This document shows positions 39,075 to 49,317 of a stretch of DNA of 64,000 nucleotides, one piece after another. The notes under the pieces are model-generated. The model saw nothing but the letters and a program-made list of their open reading frames with translations. It was not told the origin of the DNA and ran no database searches. The position numbers were made by a program, and so were the translations under genes. This stretch comes from Rheinheimera sp. UJ63 (lineage in GTDB: Bacteria > Pseudomonadota > Gammaproteobacteria > Enterobacterales > Alteromonadaceae), in contig NZ_JAKGTQ010000004.1 of the NCBI RefSeq assembly GCF_021568285.1, positions 1-64,000 on the forward strand, read 5' to 3'. Numbering within the stretch: the stretch's first letter is position 1; every line of letters starts with the position of its first letter.

Positions 39075-40931
39075 ATGGCTTTACTACAAATTGCAGAGCC
39101 GGGCCAAAGTGCGGCCCCGCATAAACATCGGTTGGCCGCAGGCATTGATCTGGGCACCACTAATTCCTTAGTTGCAACGGTACGCAGTGGTGAAGCAAAA
39201 ACTTTGCTAAACCAAGCAGGCGAAGCGATGGTTCCTTCCGTGGTTCGTTACACTAAAGACGGTGTGCAAGTCGGTAGTGCTGCCGAAGCCGCTGCCGTTA
39301 GCGATGCTGAAAATACGATTGTTTCGGTTAAGCGTTTAATGGGCAAGGGCTATCAAGAAACCGTGGCTTTAGCCAATGCGCTACCTTACCGCTTAGTGGA
39401 GCAAACCGGCTTAGTCGCTATCGAAACGGTACAGGGTATCAAAAACCCGGTAGAGATCTCTGCTGAAATTCTGGCTACTTTAGCGAATACCGCCAGTGAA
39501 ACACTCGGTGGCGAATTGAATGGCGTAGTCATCACCGTACCGGCTTATTTTGATGATGCTCAGCGCCAGGCAACCAAAGATGCCGCTAAGTTAGCCGGTT
39601 TAACCGTGCTGCGCTTATTAAATGAGCCAACAGCGGCAGCCTTAGCTTATGGCCTCGACAGTGGCCAAGAGGGCGTCATTGCCGTTTACGATTTAGGCGG
39701 CGGTACCTTTGATATCTCCATCTTACGTTTGCGTCACGGCGTGTTTGAAGTACTGGCGACCGGGGGGGACTCAGCACTCGGTGGTGACGATTTTGATCAA
39801 GCCATTGTTAGCGAATTGAAAGAACGTAGCGGCCAAACTGATTTATCCTTTAGTGCTCAGCGCCAATATCAGCAGCAAGCTCGGGCCTTGAAAGAAGCAT
39901 TAACCGATAAAGCTCGTTGCGATTATCATTTTACTGCCGATCAACAAGAGGTGAAGGGAACTTTAACCCGTACTGAGTTAGATCAGTTAATTCTGACGTT
40001 GGTGAAAAAAACCATCCGGGCTTGCCGTCAAACCCTTCGCGATGCTGACTTGACCACCGATGAAGTGTTAAAAGTGGTGATGGTTGGTGGGTCTACCCGA
40101 GTCCCCCTTGTCAGGCAGCAAGTGGCAGAGTTTTTTAATACCGAGCCATTAACCAGTATCGACCCTGATAAAGTGGTGGCCTTAGGCGCGGCTATTCAAG
40201 CCAATGTGCTGGTGGGTAATAAAGCAGACAATGAAACCTTGTTGCTCGATGTGATCCCACTGTCGTTAGGCATTGAGACCATGGGCGGGTTAACCGAAAA
40301 AATTATTCCACGCAATACGGTGATCCCGGTGTCGCGTGCCCAAGAGTTTACCACCTTCAAAGATGGTCAAACGGCGATGGCGATTCATGTCGTGCAAGGT
40401 GAGCGCGAATTAGTCGAAGATTGCCGTTCTTTAGCACGCTTTGAATTACGCGGTATTCCTCCGATGCCTGCCGGTGGCGCTCATATTCGCGTAACCTTTC
40501 AGGTTGATGCCGATGGTTTACTCAATGTCAGTGCCGAAGAGAAATCGACCGGTGTGCAAGCCAGTATTCAAGTGAAGCCGTCTTATGGTTTAAGTGATGA
40601 TCAAATTGCTAGTATGATCAGTGGCTCGATGCAGCACGCCAGACAAGATATGCAGCAGCGCTTGTTGCGTGAGCAGCAAGTTGAAGCAGAACGAGTCATT
40701 GAAGCCGTTAGTGTGGCGTTAGCCTCTGATGCGGCGTTACTTGATGAGCAGAAGCAAGCCGACATTAAGCAGGCGTTAGCCACCTTAAGTGAGTTACGTC
40801 AGCAACAAGATACCGCGGCCATTAAAGCTGCCATAGAACATACCAACCAGTTAACAGATGAATTTGCAGCTCTTCGCATGGATAAATCTATTCGTTTAGC
40901 GCTGCAAGGTCATAAGGTAGATGAGGTCTAA
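39075..40931 (+). CDS. hscA: Fe-S chaperone HscA
   Basis: Hsp70-class ATPase that drives cluster transfer from IscU. The ATPase domain (about 18-390) carries [23 protein letters not shown] and VGGSTRVP, followed by the substrate-binding domain that recognises LPPVK in IscU. 618 residues, normal length. Seven bases after hscB and three before fdx. Confidence 0.97.
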   Translation: MALLQIAEPGQSAAPHKHRLAAGIDLGTTNSLVATVRSGEAKTLLNQAGEAMVPSVVRYTKDGVQVGSAAEAAAVSDAENTIVSVKRLMGKGYQETVALANALPYRLVEQTGLVAIETVQGIKNPVEISAEILATLANTASETLGGELNGVVITVPAYFDDAQRQATKDAAKLAGLTVLRLLNEPTAAALAYGLDSGQEGVIAVYDLGGGTFDISILRLRHGVFEVLATGGDSALGGDDFDQAIVSELKERSGQTDLSFSAQRQYQQQARALKEALTDKARCDYHFTADQQEVKGTLTRTELDQLILTLVKKTIRACRQTLRDADLTTDEVLKVVMVGGSTRVPLVRQQVAEFFNTEPLTSIDPDKVVALGAAIQANVLVGNKADNETLLLDVIPLSLGIETMGGLTEKIIPRNTVIPVSRAQEFTTFKDGQTAMAIHVVQGERELVEDCRSLARFELRGIPPMPAGGAHIRVTFQVDADGLLNVSAEEKSTGVQASIQVKPSYGLSDDQIASMISGSMQHARQDMQQRLLREQQVEAERVIEAVSVALASDAALLDEQKQADIKQALATLSELRQQQDTAAIKAAIEHTNQLTDEFAALRMDKSIRLALQGHKVDEV

Positions 40932-40934
40932 GTT

Positions 40935-41273
40935 ATGCCACAAATCGTATTTTTACCCCATGCCGAATTATGCCCTGAAGGCGCGGCTCTCGACGCTAAA
41001 AGTGGCGAAACGGTATTAGATGTTGCACTGCGCAACGGTATTGCCATTGAACATGCTTGTGAAAAGTCTTGTGCCTGTACTACCTGCCATATTGTGGTAC
41101 GTGAAGGTTTTTACTCGTTAAACGAAAGTGACGAGTTAGAAGAAGACATGCTGGACAAGGCTTGGGGTTTAGAGCCGGAATCTCGCTTAGGTTGTCAGGC
41201 GCGAATTGCCAATGACGACTTAGTGGTTGAGATCCCGAAATATACCCTGAATATGGTCAGCGAAGGGCATTAA
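40935..41273 (+). CDS. fdx: [2Fe-2S] ferredoxin Fdx (Isc type)
   Basis: Supplies electrons for cluster assembly on IscU. The adrenodoxin-type ligand pattern is visible in CEKSCACTTCHIVV, with the last cysteine in RLGCQARIAND. 112 residues. Last isc gene here: the iscX gene that often follows fdx is absent. Confidence 0.97.
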   Translation: MPQIVFLPHAELCPEGAALDAKSGETVLDVALRNGIAIEHACEKSCACTTCHIVVREGFYSLNESDELEEDMLDKAWGLEPESRLGCQARIANDDLVVEIPKYTLNMVSEGH

Positions 41274-41379
41274 GCCCCGCTAGCGCTCTGCGCTGCCTAG
41301 TCGCAGCACAGAGCGCAGTAAGTGTGTTACCTCCCTAGGCAATCTTTTCTTCAAGCTAGGTTTTTTATAACTTTTAGCG

Positions 41380-41385
41380 TATAAT
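41380..41385 (+). promoter_or_regulatory. Candidate -10 box for ndk
   Basis: A perfect TATAAT lies 48 bases before the ndk start in an AT-rich stretch. The -35 region is poor. The 160-base gap after fdx supports a separate promoter. Confidence 0.4.
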
Positions 41386-41433
41386 TTGCCGCCCAAATTT
41401 TTTAACCCTTTATTAGATTAATAGGAGCCAGAC

Positions 41434-41865
41434 ATGGCCTTAGAACGTACTTTCTCTATCGTAAAACCTGATGCCGTAGCCAAGAACCACATCGGTGCTA
41501 TCTACAGCCGTTTCGAATCTGCAGGTTTACGCATTGTTGCTGCCAAGATGTTACACTTAAGCCAAGAACAGGCTGAAGGTTTCTACGCTGAGCACAAAGA
41601 GCGTCCATTCTTCAATGCATTAGTTTCTTTCATGACGTCTGGCCCAGTAATGGTTCAAGTGTTAGAAGGTGAAGATGCCGTTCGTAAAAACCGTGAAATC
41701 ATGGGTGCTACTAACCCGAAAGATGCTTTCGCGGGTACTTTACGTGCAGATTTCGCTGCTAGCATCGACGAGAACGCGGTACACGGTTCTGACGCTGCGG
41801 CTTCTGCTGCGCGTGAAATCGCTTACTTTTTCACTGAAGCTGAGCTGTGCAGCCGCACACGTTAA
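41434..41865 (+). CDS. ndk: Nucleoside diphosphate kinase
   Basis: Transfers phosphate between nucleoside tri- and diphosphates through a phosphohistidine. The active histidine is in NAVHGSDAA near residue 117. 143 residues, normal length. TAGGAGCC precedes the ATG. Codon use is that of a strongly expressed gene. It sits between the isc operon and rlmN and is followed by a terminator. Confidence 0.98.
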   Translation: MALERTFSIVKPDAVAKNHIGAIYSRFESAGLRIVAAKMLHLSQEQAEGFYAEHKERPFFNALVSFMTSGPVMVQVLEGEDAVRKNREIMGATNPKDAFAGTLRADFAASIDENAVHGSDAAASAAREIAYFFTEAELCSRTR

Positions 41866-41886
41866 TTTTCAGCGTTAAGTGAACAA

Positions 41887-41912
41887 ACAAAGGGGGCGCG
41901 AGCCCCTTTTGT
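41887..41912 (+). terminator. Intrinsic terminator after ndk
   Basis: An 11-bp stem with one G-T pair (ACAAAGGGGGC paired with GCCCCTTTTGT) closes a GCGA tetraloop 21 bases after the ndk stop. The U-run is inside the right arm (TTTTG). Confidence 0.7.
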
Positions 41913-42005
41913 GCATTAATGCCCTCACTGCGGTGAGCATGACGACAATAGCGTAAGTTATTGTTCTGAATAGATAGTTATATTGGTTAGCAGGAGTATC
42001 CTGGA

Positions 42006-43133
42006 ATGAGTAGCTCATCCACTTTAGTTAATTTGTTAGATCTTACCCGATCGCAGATGCAGGAATTTTTTGTCACGCTTGGCGAAAAACCGTTTCGTGC
42101 CGATCAGGTAATGAAGTGGATATACCATTACTGTGTCGATGATTTCGACAAGATGACCAATATTAACAAAAAGCTACGCGATGTTTTAAAAACGCGCTGC
42201 GAAATTAAAGCCCCGGTCGTGGCGACGCGGCAAGATAGCGCCGATGGCACCATCAAGTTTGTGATGGCCTTAGCGGGTGGTCAAGAAGTTGAAACCGTTT
42301 GGATCCCCGAAAAAGATCGCCGTACACTTTGTGTTTCTTCTCAGGTGGGTTGTGCGCTAGATTGTTCATTTTGCTCTACTGCGCAGCAAGGGTTTAACCG
42401 TAATTTATCTGTCTCAGAAATCATCGGTCAGGTTTGGCGTGTTTGCCAAATTATCGGCAGCTATGGCGATACTGGTGTAAAACCCGTGACTAATGTGGTG
42501 ATGATGGGCATGGGCGAGCCACTGCTAAATTTGAATAACGTTGTGCCTGCGATGGAACTGATGATGGAAGACTTCGGTTTTGGTTTATCTAAACGTCGTG
42601 TCACTTTAAGCACCTCGGGTGTTGTGCCCGCGTTAGATTTATTACGTGAGCGCATTGATGTCGCTTTGGCCATTTCGTTACACGCCCCCAATAACGCTTT
42701 ACGCGATCAGTTGGTTCCAGTCAACAAAAAGTACCCCATGGAAGAGTTTTTAGCGGCTTCACGGCGCTATGTTGCGCAATCAAAAGCCAACGATAAAGTC
42801 ACCGTAGAGTACGTTATGCTCGATGGCATCAATGACAGCATGGAGCAAGCGCATGAACTGGCTCTCGCTTTAAAAGAAACCCCTGCTAAGATTAACTTAA
42901 TTCCATTTAATCCTTACCCTGGATCGCCTTATAAGCGTTCGAGCAATTCTAGGATTGATCGTTTTAACAAGGTCTTACAAGAACATGGTTTTACTGTTAT
43001 GGTACGTAAAACCCGAGGCGATGATATTGATGCGGCTTGCGGGCAGCTGGTTGGTGATGTTATCGACCGAACTAAACGTTTAATGAAAAAGCAGCAAAAA
43101 GGTGAGTCAATCACAATAAAAGAGCTGCAATAA
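42006..43133 (+). CDS. rlmN: 23S rRNA A2503 / tRNA A37 C2-methyltransferase RlmN
   Basis: Radical-SAM enzyme that methylates C2 of A2503 in 23S rRNA and A37 in some tRNAs. The CxxxCxxC cluster motif is [15 protein letters not shown] near residue 118. The acceptor cysteine is near 348 (DIDAACGQL). 375 residues. It heads the conserved rlmN-pilW-rodZ-ispG-hisS-yfgM-bamB-der block. Confidence 0.97.
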   Translation: MSSSSTLVNLLDLTRSQMQEFFVTLGEKPFRADQVMKWIYHYCVDDFDKMTNINKKLRDVLKTRCEIKAPVVATRQDSADGTIKFVMALAGGQEVETVWIPEKDRRTLCVSSQVGCALDCSFCSTAQQGFNRNLSVSEIIGQVWRVCQIIGSYGDTGVKPVTNVVMMGMGEPLLNLNNVVPAMELMMEDFGFGLSKRRVTLSTSGVVPALDLLRERIDVALAISLHAPNNALRDQLVPVNKKYPMEEFLAASRRYVAQSKANDKVTVEYVMLDGINDSMEQAHELALALKETPAKINLIPFNPYPGSPYKRSSNSRIDRFNKVLQEHGFTVMVRKTRGDDIDAACGQLVGDVIDRTKRLMKKQQKGESITIKELQ

Positions 43134-43148
43134 CAAAAGGGAACGCCA

Positions 43149-45218
43149 GTGGTAATGCAGAGATTTCCTGTTGTCACCGCGCTTACGGCATTGTTAATAC
43201 TCTCAGGATGTGTTTCTGAGAGCACTTATGTTGCGAATGAGCGCCAGGTTAGCCAGCGCAGTGTGGATAACACCGAAGCTGCTAGAACCCGAATTTCGCT
43301 AGGTTTAAACTATTTGCGTCGTGGCGATACGACGCAAGCGCTTTATAATCTTGAGCGTGCCAAAACGATGGCACCTAATTTGCCAGAAGTGTTTAACGCC
43401 TTGGCTTATTACTACCAAACGGTGGGTGAACATACTCAGGCTGAAAACGCCTACAAGCAAGCCATTGCTAAAGATTCAAACAATGCGGATGCTTACAATA
43501 ACTATGGTGCTTTTCTTTGCCAAATAGGAAAGTACACCGAGGCTGAACAGCTGTTGTTATCGGCCATTTCCAAGCCCGGTTATATCCGCGTGGCGGAAAG
43601 TTACGAAAATTTAGCCCTGTGTCAGTTAGAACAAAACGGTTTTGAACAAGCCCGAACCTATTTAGGGTCTTCTATCTCACACAATGGCACGCGGATTAGT
43701 GCCTTAATCAACAGTGCTTCGGTTAATTATGCCATGGGTAACTTAATTGATGCCAAAGCCGATTTGCAGCGCATTCAACGTGTAGGTCGTGTCTCTGCGC
43801 GCAGCACCTTATTAAATTATTTGGTGTCTGAAAAGCAGGGTGATATGGCAACCATGCGCCATGCCGAGCAGCTATTGCTGACACTATATATTGATACGGC
43901 TGAAGCCAAATTGCTGTTACAGCAACGCACATTGGATAGCGAGTTTGAGCAGTTGCGTGAACGCTACAAGCAAAAACTTCTGGCTAGCATTCAACCTGTG
44001 GTTACTGATACACCTGCCGCCAAACAACAGCGGCAACCGGTAGCTAACCCGCAGTTGCGGATACGACGCAAATCGACCGAAGCCGAGCCGGTTAACGATA
44101 AGCCTGTAGCGAATACGCCTGCTGCTGCGCTAAGCCATAACCCTACACTGCCCACTGCGGCGGTGCCGCGTCAGCCAGAGCCGACGCATTCGGTGGCGGA
44201 TATTGCTAACAGCTTTAGTGCGCAACAAACCAAGCCGGCTGAACTTCCACCGGCTTTACCGGTTGAGCATGTGCTGTTAAACGACGAAACCGTGAATGCT
44301 GCCAACAATACAGCGGCTGCCACAGCAGAAGAACTCAGTGCTCAAGCTGCGCTCATCACACAAAATGAGCTCAGCAACAAGACCACAAAACAGCGCAGCG
44401 ACGCGACGCTTCAAGCAACAAAACCGCAAAGCGCCGTTACAGCGCAACAAAGGCTAAGCCCTGTTACAACCACCAGCGCTGCACCTGAAGCGCAACTTAC
44501 CGCTGTGTCTAATACCCCCACCGCGAGCACCCAGCTAACGGCACAAGAGCCGCCAGCGGTTACGCCTGCGCTTGAGACCAAAAAGGCATTAGAGACATTA
44601 ACAACAGCAGCTGTGGACAGCGCTGCGCCAAGCATGATGTCAACTGAACCAGCCGCTGCCGCGGTGACCGTTCAGCCTGAGCCTTTAACCAGACAAACCG
44701 TGGCAAATACTACAGAAGCCGCCGTTACAGCGAATTTACCTGCCGCGCCTGATGCTGTTGCGCCAGGGCAACCTATCTCTTCTGCAAAGCCAACCATAAC
44801 GATGCCACAAAGCAATAACGAGCTTATTGCTGATATCAGTGATGTGCCTTTTCATAAAGTCGCCGAGGGCGAATCACTTCACAGCATCTCGGTAAATTAC
44901 AATATTTTATTAACCCGCCTGCAAGAGTGGAACGCCTTAACGCCAACCTCTAAATTGCGGGTAGGACAAAAAATCTGGTTAGCTCCGAGTGATGCCCCGC
45001 CAGATTCGGGTGCACCGCCAGTGCGATTGGCCAATGCGCAGCCAGTCGATGAATATTTTCATCTGGTTGCTGAAGGTGACACTATGTTTGCCATTTCGTA
45101 CCGCTATAATATTCGTTTAGAGCGGTTCATGGCCTGGAATGCGTTAACGGAACAAAGCCGTTTAACCATCGGGCAAAAACTTTACATTGTGGATCCGGCA
45201 TCAATTAATCATGACTAA
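43149..45218 (+). CDS. pilW: Type IV pilus pilotin PilW/PilF with two LysM domains
   Basis: The N-terminal third is the usual PilW/PilF lipoprotein: a lipobox LSGC (Cys near 21) and TPR repeats (about 45-265; for example DAYNNYGAFLCQIGKYTEAE). This protein escorts PilQ to the outer membrane. A long Ala/Thr/Gln/Pro-rich linker (about 270-560) follows, then two LysM peptidoglycan-binding repeats (about 572-618, with VAEGESLHSISVNYNI, and 637-683, with VAEGDTMFAISYRYNI). The normal protein is only about 250 residues; this one is 689. A GTG at 43149 has GGGA six bases upstream; an ATG two codons later is the alternative. It overlaps rodZ by eight bases. Confidence 0.88.
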   Translation: MVMQRFPVVTALTALLILSGCVSESTYVANERQVSQRSVDNTEAARTRISLGLNYLRRGDTTQALYNLERAKTMAPNLPEVFNALAYYYQTVGEHTQAENAYKQAIAKDSNNADAYNNYGAFLCQIGKYTEAEQLLLSAISKPGYIRVAESYENLALCQLEQNGFEQARTYLGSSISHNGTRISALINSASVNYAMGNLIDAKADLQRIQRVGRVSARSTLLNYLVSEKQGDMATMRHAEQLLLTLYIDTAEAKLLLQQRTLDSEFEQLRERYKQKLLASIQPVVTDTPAAKQQRQPVANPQLRIRRKSTEAEPVNDKPVANTPAAALSHNPTLPTAAVPRQPEPTHSVADIANSFSAQQTKPAELPPALPVEHVLLNDETVNAANNTAAATAEELSAQAALITQNELSNKTTKQRSDATLQATKPQSAVTAQQRLSPVTTTSAAPEAQLTAVSNTPTASTQLTAQEPPAVTPALETKKALETLTTAAVDSAAPSMMSTEPAAAAVTVQPEPLTRQTVANTTEAAVTANLPAAPDAVAPGQPISSAKPTITMPQSNNELIADISDVPFHKVAEGESLHSISVNYNILLTRLQEWNALTPTSKLRVGQKIWLAPSDAPPDSGAPPVRLANAQPVDEYFHLVAEGDTMFAISYRYNIRLERFMAWNALTEQSRLTIGQKLYIVDPASINHD

Positions 45219-46191
45219 TGACGAACAACTTGAAGCGAGCTCAGCACCTGAATTGACGGTCGGTCAGATCTTACGGCAAACACGTGAGAAACGCGGCTTA
45301 TCTTTAAAGGATGTGGCACAACAGCTAAATTTAAAAGCGGAAGTGTTGCAATGCATAGAAGCCGATGAACCTGATAAAAACATCCTGCCGACCTTTATGC
45401 GTGGTTATGTTCGTGCCTATGCGCGGTATTTAAAATTACCTGAGTTGCCGCTACTAAAACAGTTTGAACAGGCGCACCATGTCAATAGTGCACCGGTTAA
45501 AACCATGAAAACCTTTTCTAATCGGCAGGCCAAGCAGCAAACTGAAGCTCGCTTTATGTGGCTGACTTATTTGATTGCCGCTATTTTACTGGCTTCATTA
45601 GCCATTTGGTTTTGGCAGGGCTCGCGTGATTTTGTCACTAGCGATAGCCTACCGACCAGCAGCACAACGCCCGCGCTGACAGAATCAAGCGGGACTATTC
45701 CACTTACGCAAACCGTTACACAGCCTAGCAGCTGGGAGTCACCACCAGCGGCCAATAACGCAGCAGATAACAGCAATGAGCCAGAAAGTTCCGTAAGCGA
45801 GTCGGTAACGCAAAGCAATCCGTCTGCATTACCCAGCAGTGTGCCCGTGGTTGAGTTGCCAGCGCCAAGTACTGACACGCTGCTTGCCCCAGAAAACAAC
45901 GAACTGGCCACAGAATCTTTTGGTGACAGTAACGACAGTGGTTTAGATCGGTTAAAAATGACGTTTGCCGAAAACTGCTGGATTGATGTCGTAGATGCCA
46001 GTGGCGAACGAGTCGCTTATGGCACCAAGCAAGCTGGCTACATTATGGAACTGAATGCCAAGGCACCGTTTGTGATTACCTTAGGCAACCCCAGCGTGGT
46101 CGCCATCGAATTAAACCAACAGCCTTATGATATGTCGAAATATCCTGGAGGCCGTGTTGCCAAATTTACTTTGTCAGGACAGAACGAATAA
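45211..46191 (+). CDS. rodZ: Cytoskeletal shape protein RodZ
   Basis: Membrane protein that couples MreB to the elongation machinery. An N-terminal helix-turn-helix domain ([20 protein letters not shown]) binds MreB, one membrane helix lies near 118-138, a Ser/Pro-rich linker follows and a periplasmic beta domain (about 240-325) ends the protein. The ATG at 45211 lies inside the end of pilW; an upstream TTG in the same frame is unlikely. 326 residues. The last base of its stop is the first base of ispG. Confidence 0.93.
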   Translation: MTNDEQLEASSAPELTVGQILRQTREKRGLSLKDVAQQLNLKAEVLQCIEADEPDKNILPTFMRGYVRAYARYLKLPELPLLKQFEQAHHVNSAPVKTMKTFSNRQAKQQTEARFMWLTYLIAAILLASLAIWFWQGSRDFVTSDSLPTSSTTPALTESSGTIPLTQTVTQPSSWESPPAANNAADNSNEPESSVSESVTQSNPSALPSSVPVVELPAPSTDTLLAPENNELATESFGDSNDSGLDRLKMTFAENCWIDVVDASGERVAYGTKQAGYIMELNAKAPFVITLGNPSVVAIELNQQPYDMSKYPGGRVAKFTLSGQNE

Positions 46192-47291
46192 TGTTTGCAG
46201 AAAATCCGATTAAACGTCGGCAATCGACTCAAATTAAAGTAGGAAATGTATTAATTGGCGGTGATGCGCCAATCGCCGTACAGTCAATGACCAATACTCG
46301 CACCACGGATGTTGACGCGACCGTCGCACAAATTCGCGCCATTGCAGCTGCTGGTGCTGATTTAGTGCGTGTTTCAGTGCCAACCATGGAAGCTGCCGAA
46401 GCCTTTAAGCTGATTAAACAGCAATCGCCAGTACCTTTAGTTGCCGATATACATTTTGATTATCGAATCGCTTTAAAAGTGGCTGAGTATGGTGTTGATT
46501 GTTTGCGCATTAATCCGGGTAACATTGGCAAAGAAGATCGTATTCGCGCCGTGGTCGATGCCGCTAAAGATTACAATATTCCCATCCGTATTGGTGTGAA
46601 TGGCGGTTCCTTAGAAGCGGATATTCAAGAGAAATACCGTGAGCCGACGCCCGAAGCGCTAGTAGAATCAGCAATGCGGCATGTCGATATTCTGGATCGC
46701 TTTAACTTCGACAATTTTAAAGTCAGCGTAAAAGCCTCCGACGTGTTCTTAGCCGTCGGCGCTTATCGTTTATTGGCAAAGCAAATTAAACAACCACTGC
46801 ATTTAGGCATTACCGAAGCAGGTGGCGCAAGAGCCGGCGCAGTTAAATCGGCCATTGGTTTAGGGATGTTATTGGCAGAAGGCATCGGCGATACACTGCG
46901 CATTTCATTAGCGGCCGATCCGGTTGAAGAAGTTAAAGTGGCGTTTGATATTTTGAAATCACTGCGGATCCGCTCGCGTGGTGTTAATTTTATTGCCTGC
47001 CCCAGTTGTTCACGCCAAGAATTCGACGTGATTAAAACCATGAATGAGTTAGAGCAACGTTTAGAAGATATTGTTGATCCTTTAACGGTGTCCGTGATTG
47101 GTTGTGTCGTCAATGGCCCGGGTGAAGCGTTAATTTCAGATCTGGGTGTGGCCGGCGCCAATCGTAAAAGTGGCTTTTATATCAACGGCGAGCGGCAAAA
47201 GTTGCGGTTGGATAACGGGCAAATTGCTGAACAACTCGAGTTTCAAGTACGGCAGTATTTGCAACAACGTATCGCAGTAAAACAACTCTAA
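46191..47291 (+). CDS. ispG: 4-hydroxy-3-methylbut-2-enyl diphosphate synthase
   Basis: [4Fe-4S] enzyme of the MEP isoprenoid pathway (IspG/GcpE). It begins with the TIM-barrel segment [15 protein letters not shown], and the cluster cysteines lie in [11 protein letters not shown] and [11 protein letters not shown]. 366 residues, normal length. Overlaps rodZ by one base, so the two are coupled. Confidence 0.97.
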   Translation: MFAENPIKRRQSTQIKVGNVLIGGDAPIAVQSMTNTRTTDVDATVAQIRAIAAAGADLVRVSVPTMEAAEAFKLIKQQSPVPLVADIHFDYRIALKVAEYGVDCLRINPGNIGKEDRIRAVVDAAKDYNIPIRIGVNGGSLEADIQEKYREPTPEALVESAMRHVDILDRFNFDNFKVSVKASDVFLAVGAYRLLAKQIKQPLHLGITEAGGARAGAVKSAIGLGMLLAEGIGDTLRISLAADPVEEVKVAFDILKSLRIRSRGVNFIACPSCSRQEFDVIKTMNELEQRLEDIVDPLTVSVIGCVVNGPGEALISDLGVAGANRKSGFYINGERQKLRLDNGQIAEQLEFQVRQYLQQRIAVKQL

Positions 47292-47302
47292 GAGTAGGAT
47301 GC

Positions 47303-47331
47303 TTGGTGTTTTGCGGCGCAGGCTCTATAAT
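47303..47331 (+). promoter_or_regulatory. Promoter candidate for hisS
   Basis: TTGGTG at 47303-47308 and a perfect TATAAT at 47326-47331 are separated by 17 bases, 61 bases before the hisS start. Confidence 0.5.
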
Positions 47332-47392
47332 CCCTGCTTTTGCAGACACCTTAGCGGTGCTCTTTGCGTAATAGTTAAACGGAAGCATTATT

Positions 47393-48658
47393 TTGGCTAA
47401 GCAAATTCAGGCAATTCGTGGCATGAACGATTGCCTGCCGCAGGATTCTGGTCTGTGGCAATATGTAGAACAAGTCCTTCGCGACACCGCGGCTAGCTAT
47501 GGTTACAGTGAAATTCGCTTTCCCATTGTGGAGATGACTGAGCTGTTTAAACGCTCTATTGGCGAAGTTACCGATATCGTTGAAAAAGAAATGTACAGTT
47601 TCAATGATCGCAATGGTGACAGCTTAACCTTACGACCAGAAGGCACTGCCTGCTGTGTGCGTGCGGGTAATGAGCACGGCTTACTGTATAACCAAGAACA
47701 ACGCCTGTGGTACACCGGCCCGATGTTTCGCCATGAACGGCCGCAGAAAGGCCGCTATCGCCAATTTCACCAATTTGGCTTAGAAGCTTTTGGTATTGGC
47801 AGTGCTGATATTGATGCGGAAGTGATCATATTAAGTGCGCGTTTATGGCAAAAGCTGGGTTTAACCCCTTATGTGAGCTTAGAGCTGAACTCATTAGGCT
47901 CGAATGACGCGCGCGCGGCCTATCGTGATACCTTGGTAGCCTATTTAGAACAGCATAAAGATCTGTTGGACGAAGACAGCTTGCGCCGTTTGTACAGCAA
48001 CCCTTTACGGGTGCTGGATAGCAAAAACCCTGCTATGGCCGAGATGCTGGCCGCTGCACCAAAGCTAGCCGATCATTTAGATGCCGAGTCAACAGCGCAT
48101 TTTAATCAATTACAAGCACGCTTAACCGCGGCGGGCATTAGTTTTACCATTAATCCACGCCTTGTGCGCGGCTTAGACTATTACAATCGTACCGTGTTTG
48201 AGTGGGTAACCACAGAGCTGGGTTCGCAAGGTACCGTGTGTGCCGGTGGCCGTTACGATGGTTTAGTCGAACAGCTTGGCGGCAAACCTACGCCGGCCGT
48301 TGGTTTTGCTTTAGGCTTAGAGCGCTTGATTTTATTACTGCAAACATTAGAGTTAGCGCCAGTATTAGCCCCAACCGCAGATATTTATCTGATGGCAATG
48401 GGTGAGTCTGCGGAACTTGCAGCCGTTAGCGTTGCCGAAAGGCTGCGTAGCGATTTGCCGACCAAACGTGTTATCTTGCACTGCGGTGGCGGCAATCTAA
48501 AAAAACAATTTAAAAGGGCTGATAAATCAGGTGCCGAATTAGCACTGATTTTAGGCGATGAAGAACTGGCCCGTGGCGAAATCACCTTAAAATGGTTACG
48601 TCAGGATCAGCCACAACAAACCTTGAAACTGAGCGAATTGGCTCAGCATCTGGCCTGA
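47393..48658 (+). CDS. hisS: Histidyl-tRNA synthetase
   Basis: Class II synthetase charging tRNA-His. Motif 2 ([19 protein letters not shown]), the histidine-binding [14 protein letters not shown] and motif 3 ([13 protein letters not shown]) are present, followed by the anticodon-binding domain (about 325-420). 421 residues. It uses TTG at 47393, with GGAAG upstream; the opening ([13 protein letters not shown]) matches E. coli HisS from the first residue, so the start is firm. Confidence 0.96.
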   Translation: MAKQIQAIRGMNDCLPQDSGLWQYVEQVLRDTAASYGYSEIRFPIVEMTELFKRSIGEVTDIVEKEMYSFNDRNGDSLTLRPEGTACCVRAGNEHGLLYNQEQRLWYTGPMFRHERPQKGRYRQFHQFGLEAFGIGSADIDAEVIILSARLWQKLGLTPYVSLELNSLGSNDARAAYRDTLVAYLEQHKDLLDEDSLRRLYSNPLRVLDSKNPAMAEMLAAAPKLADHLDAESTAHFNQLQARLTAAGISFTINPRLVRGLDYYNRTVFEWVTTELGSQGTVCAGGRYDGLVEQLGGKPTPAVGFALGLERLILLLQTLELAPVLAPTADIYLMAMGESAELAAVSVAERLRSDLPTKRVILHCGGGNLKKQFKRADKSGAELALILGDEELARGEITLKWLRQDQPQQTLKLSELAQHLA

Positions 48659-48678
48659 GAGCATAACGGAGTAGTTAG

Positions 48679-49308
48679 GTGGAAATTTACACAGACGAAG
48701 AACAACAGGTTGAAGCCCTTAAACGGTTTTGGAATGAATACGGCAAAGCCATCTTAGGCGGTGTGGTGATCGGTTTAGGTTCCCTGTATGGCTGGCGCTT
48801 TTATCAGGCTGAACAGCGAGCGAGTGCTGAAGCATTATCTAACAGTTATGCTCAATTAGTGCAAAAGCAAGCCAGTGAGGATGATTTCTTAGCAGAAGCG
48901 CAAGCTTTTATTAGCGAGCAAGGCAATAATAATTATGCCGTGTTCGCGGCGTTATTAGCGGCGAAAGATGCGGTGACCGCTGAGAATTTTGCCGAAGCGG
49001 TTAAGCAGTTAAGCTGGGTACAGCAAAACAGCAAAGACGCTAGCGTTAAGGCGATCGCTCAGTTACGTTTAGCACGTGTACAACGTCAAACAGGTGACTA
49101 TACCGGCGCTTTAGCAACCTTAGAGCAAGCTGTACCATCAAGTTTTGTTGGGCAACAAGCAGAGCTGAAAGGCGATGTGTTACAAGCCACGGGTGATTTA
49201 GTCGCGGCGAAAGCGGCTTATCAAGTCGCCTTTAGCAACGCCGGCCAAAATACGCAATTATTGCAGATTAAACTTGATGAGCTGGCGCACATCACCGCTG
49301 CGAATTAA
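48679..49308 (+). CDS. yfgM: Periplasmic TPR chaperone-partner YfgM
   Basis: Inner-membrane-anchored protein of the SecYEG/PpiD neighbourhood that helps proteins leaving the translocon. It begins MEIYTDEEQQVEALKRFWNE, has one helix near 25-43 and periplasmic TPR-like helices thereafter. 209 residues. GTG start supported by homology with E. coli YfgM (MEIYENENDQ). Twenty bases after hisS and nine before bamB. Confidence 0.93.
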   Translation: MEIYTDEEQQVEALKRFWNEYGKAILGGVVIGLGSLYGWRFYQAEQRASAEALSNSYAQLVQKQASEDDFLAEAQAFISEQGNNNYAVFAALLAAKDAVTAENFAEAVKQLSWVQQNSKDASVKAIAQLRLARVQRQTGDYTGALATLEQAVPSSFVGQQAELKGDVLQATGDLVAAKAAYQVAFSNAGQNTQLLQIKLDELAHITAAN

Positions 49309-49317
49309 GGGGCCGAT

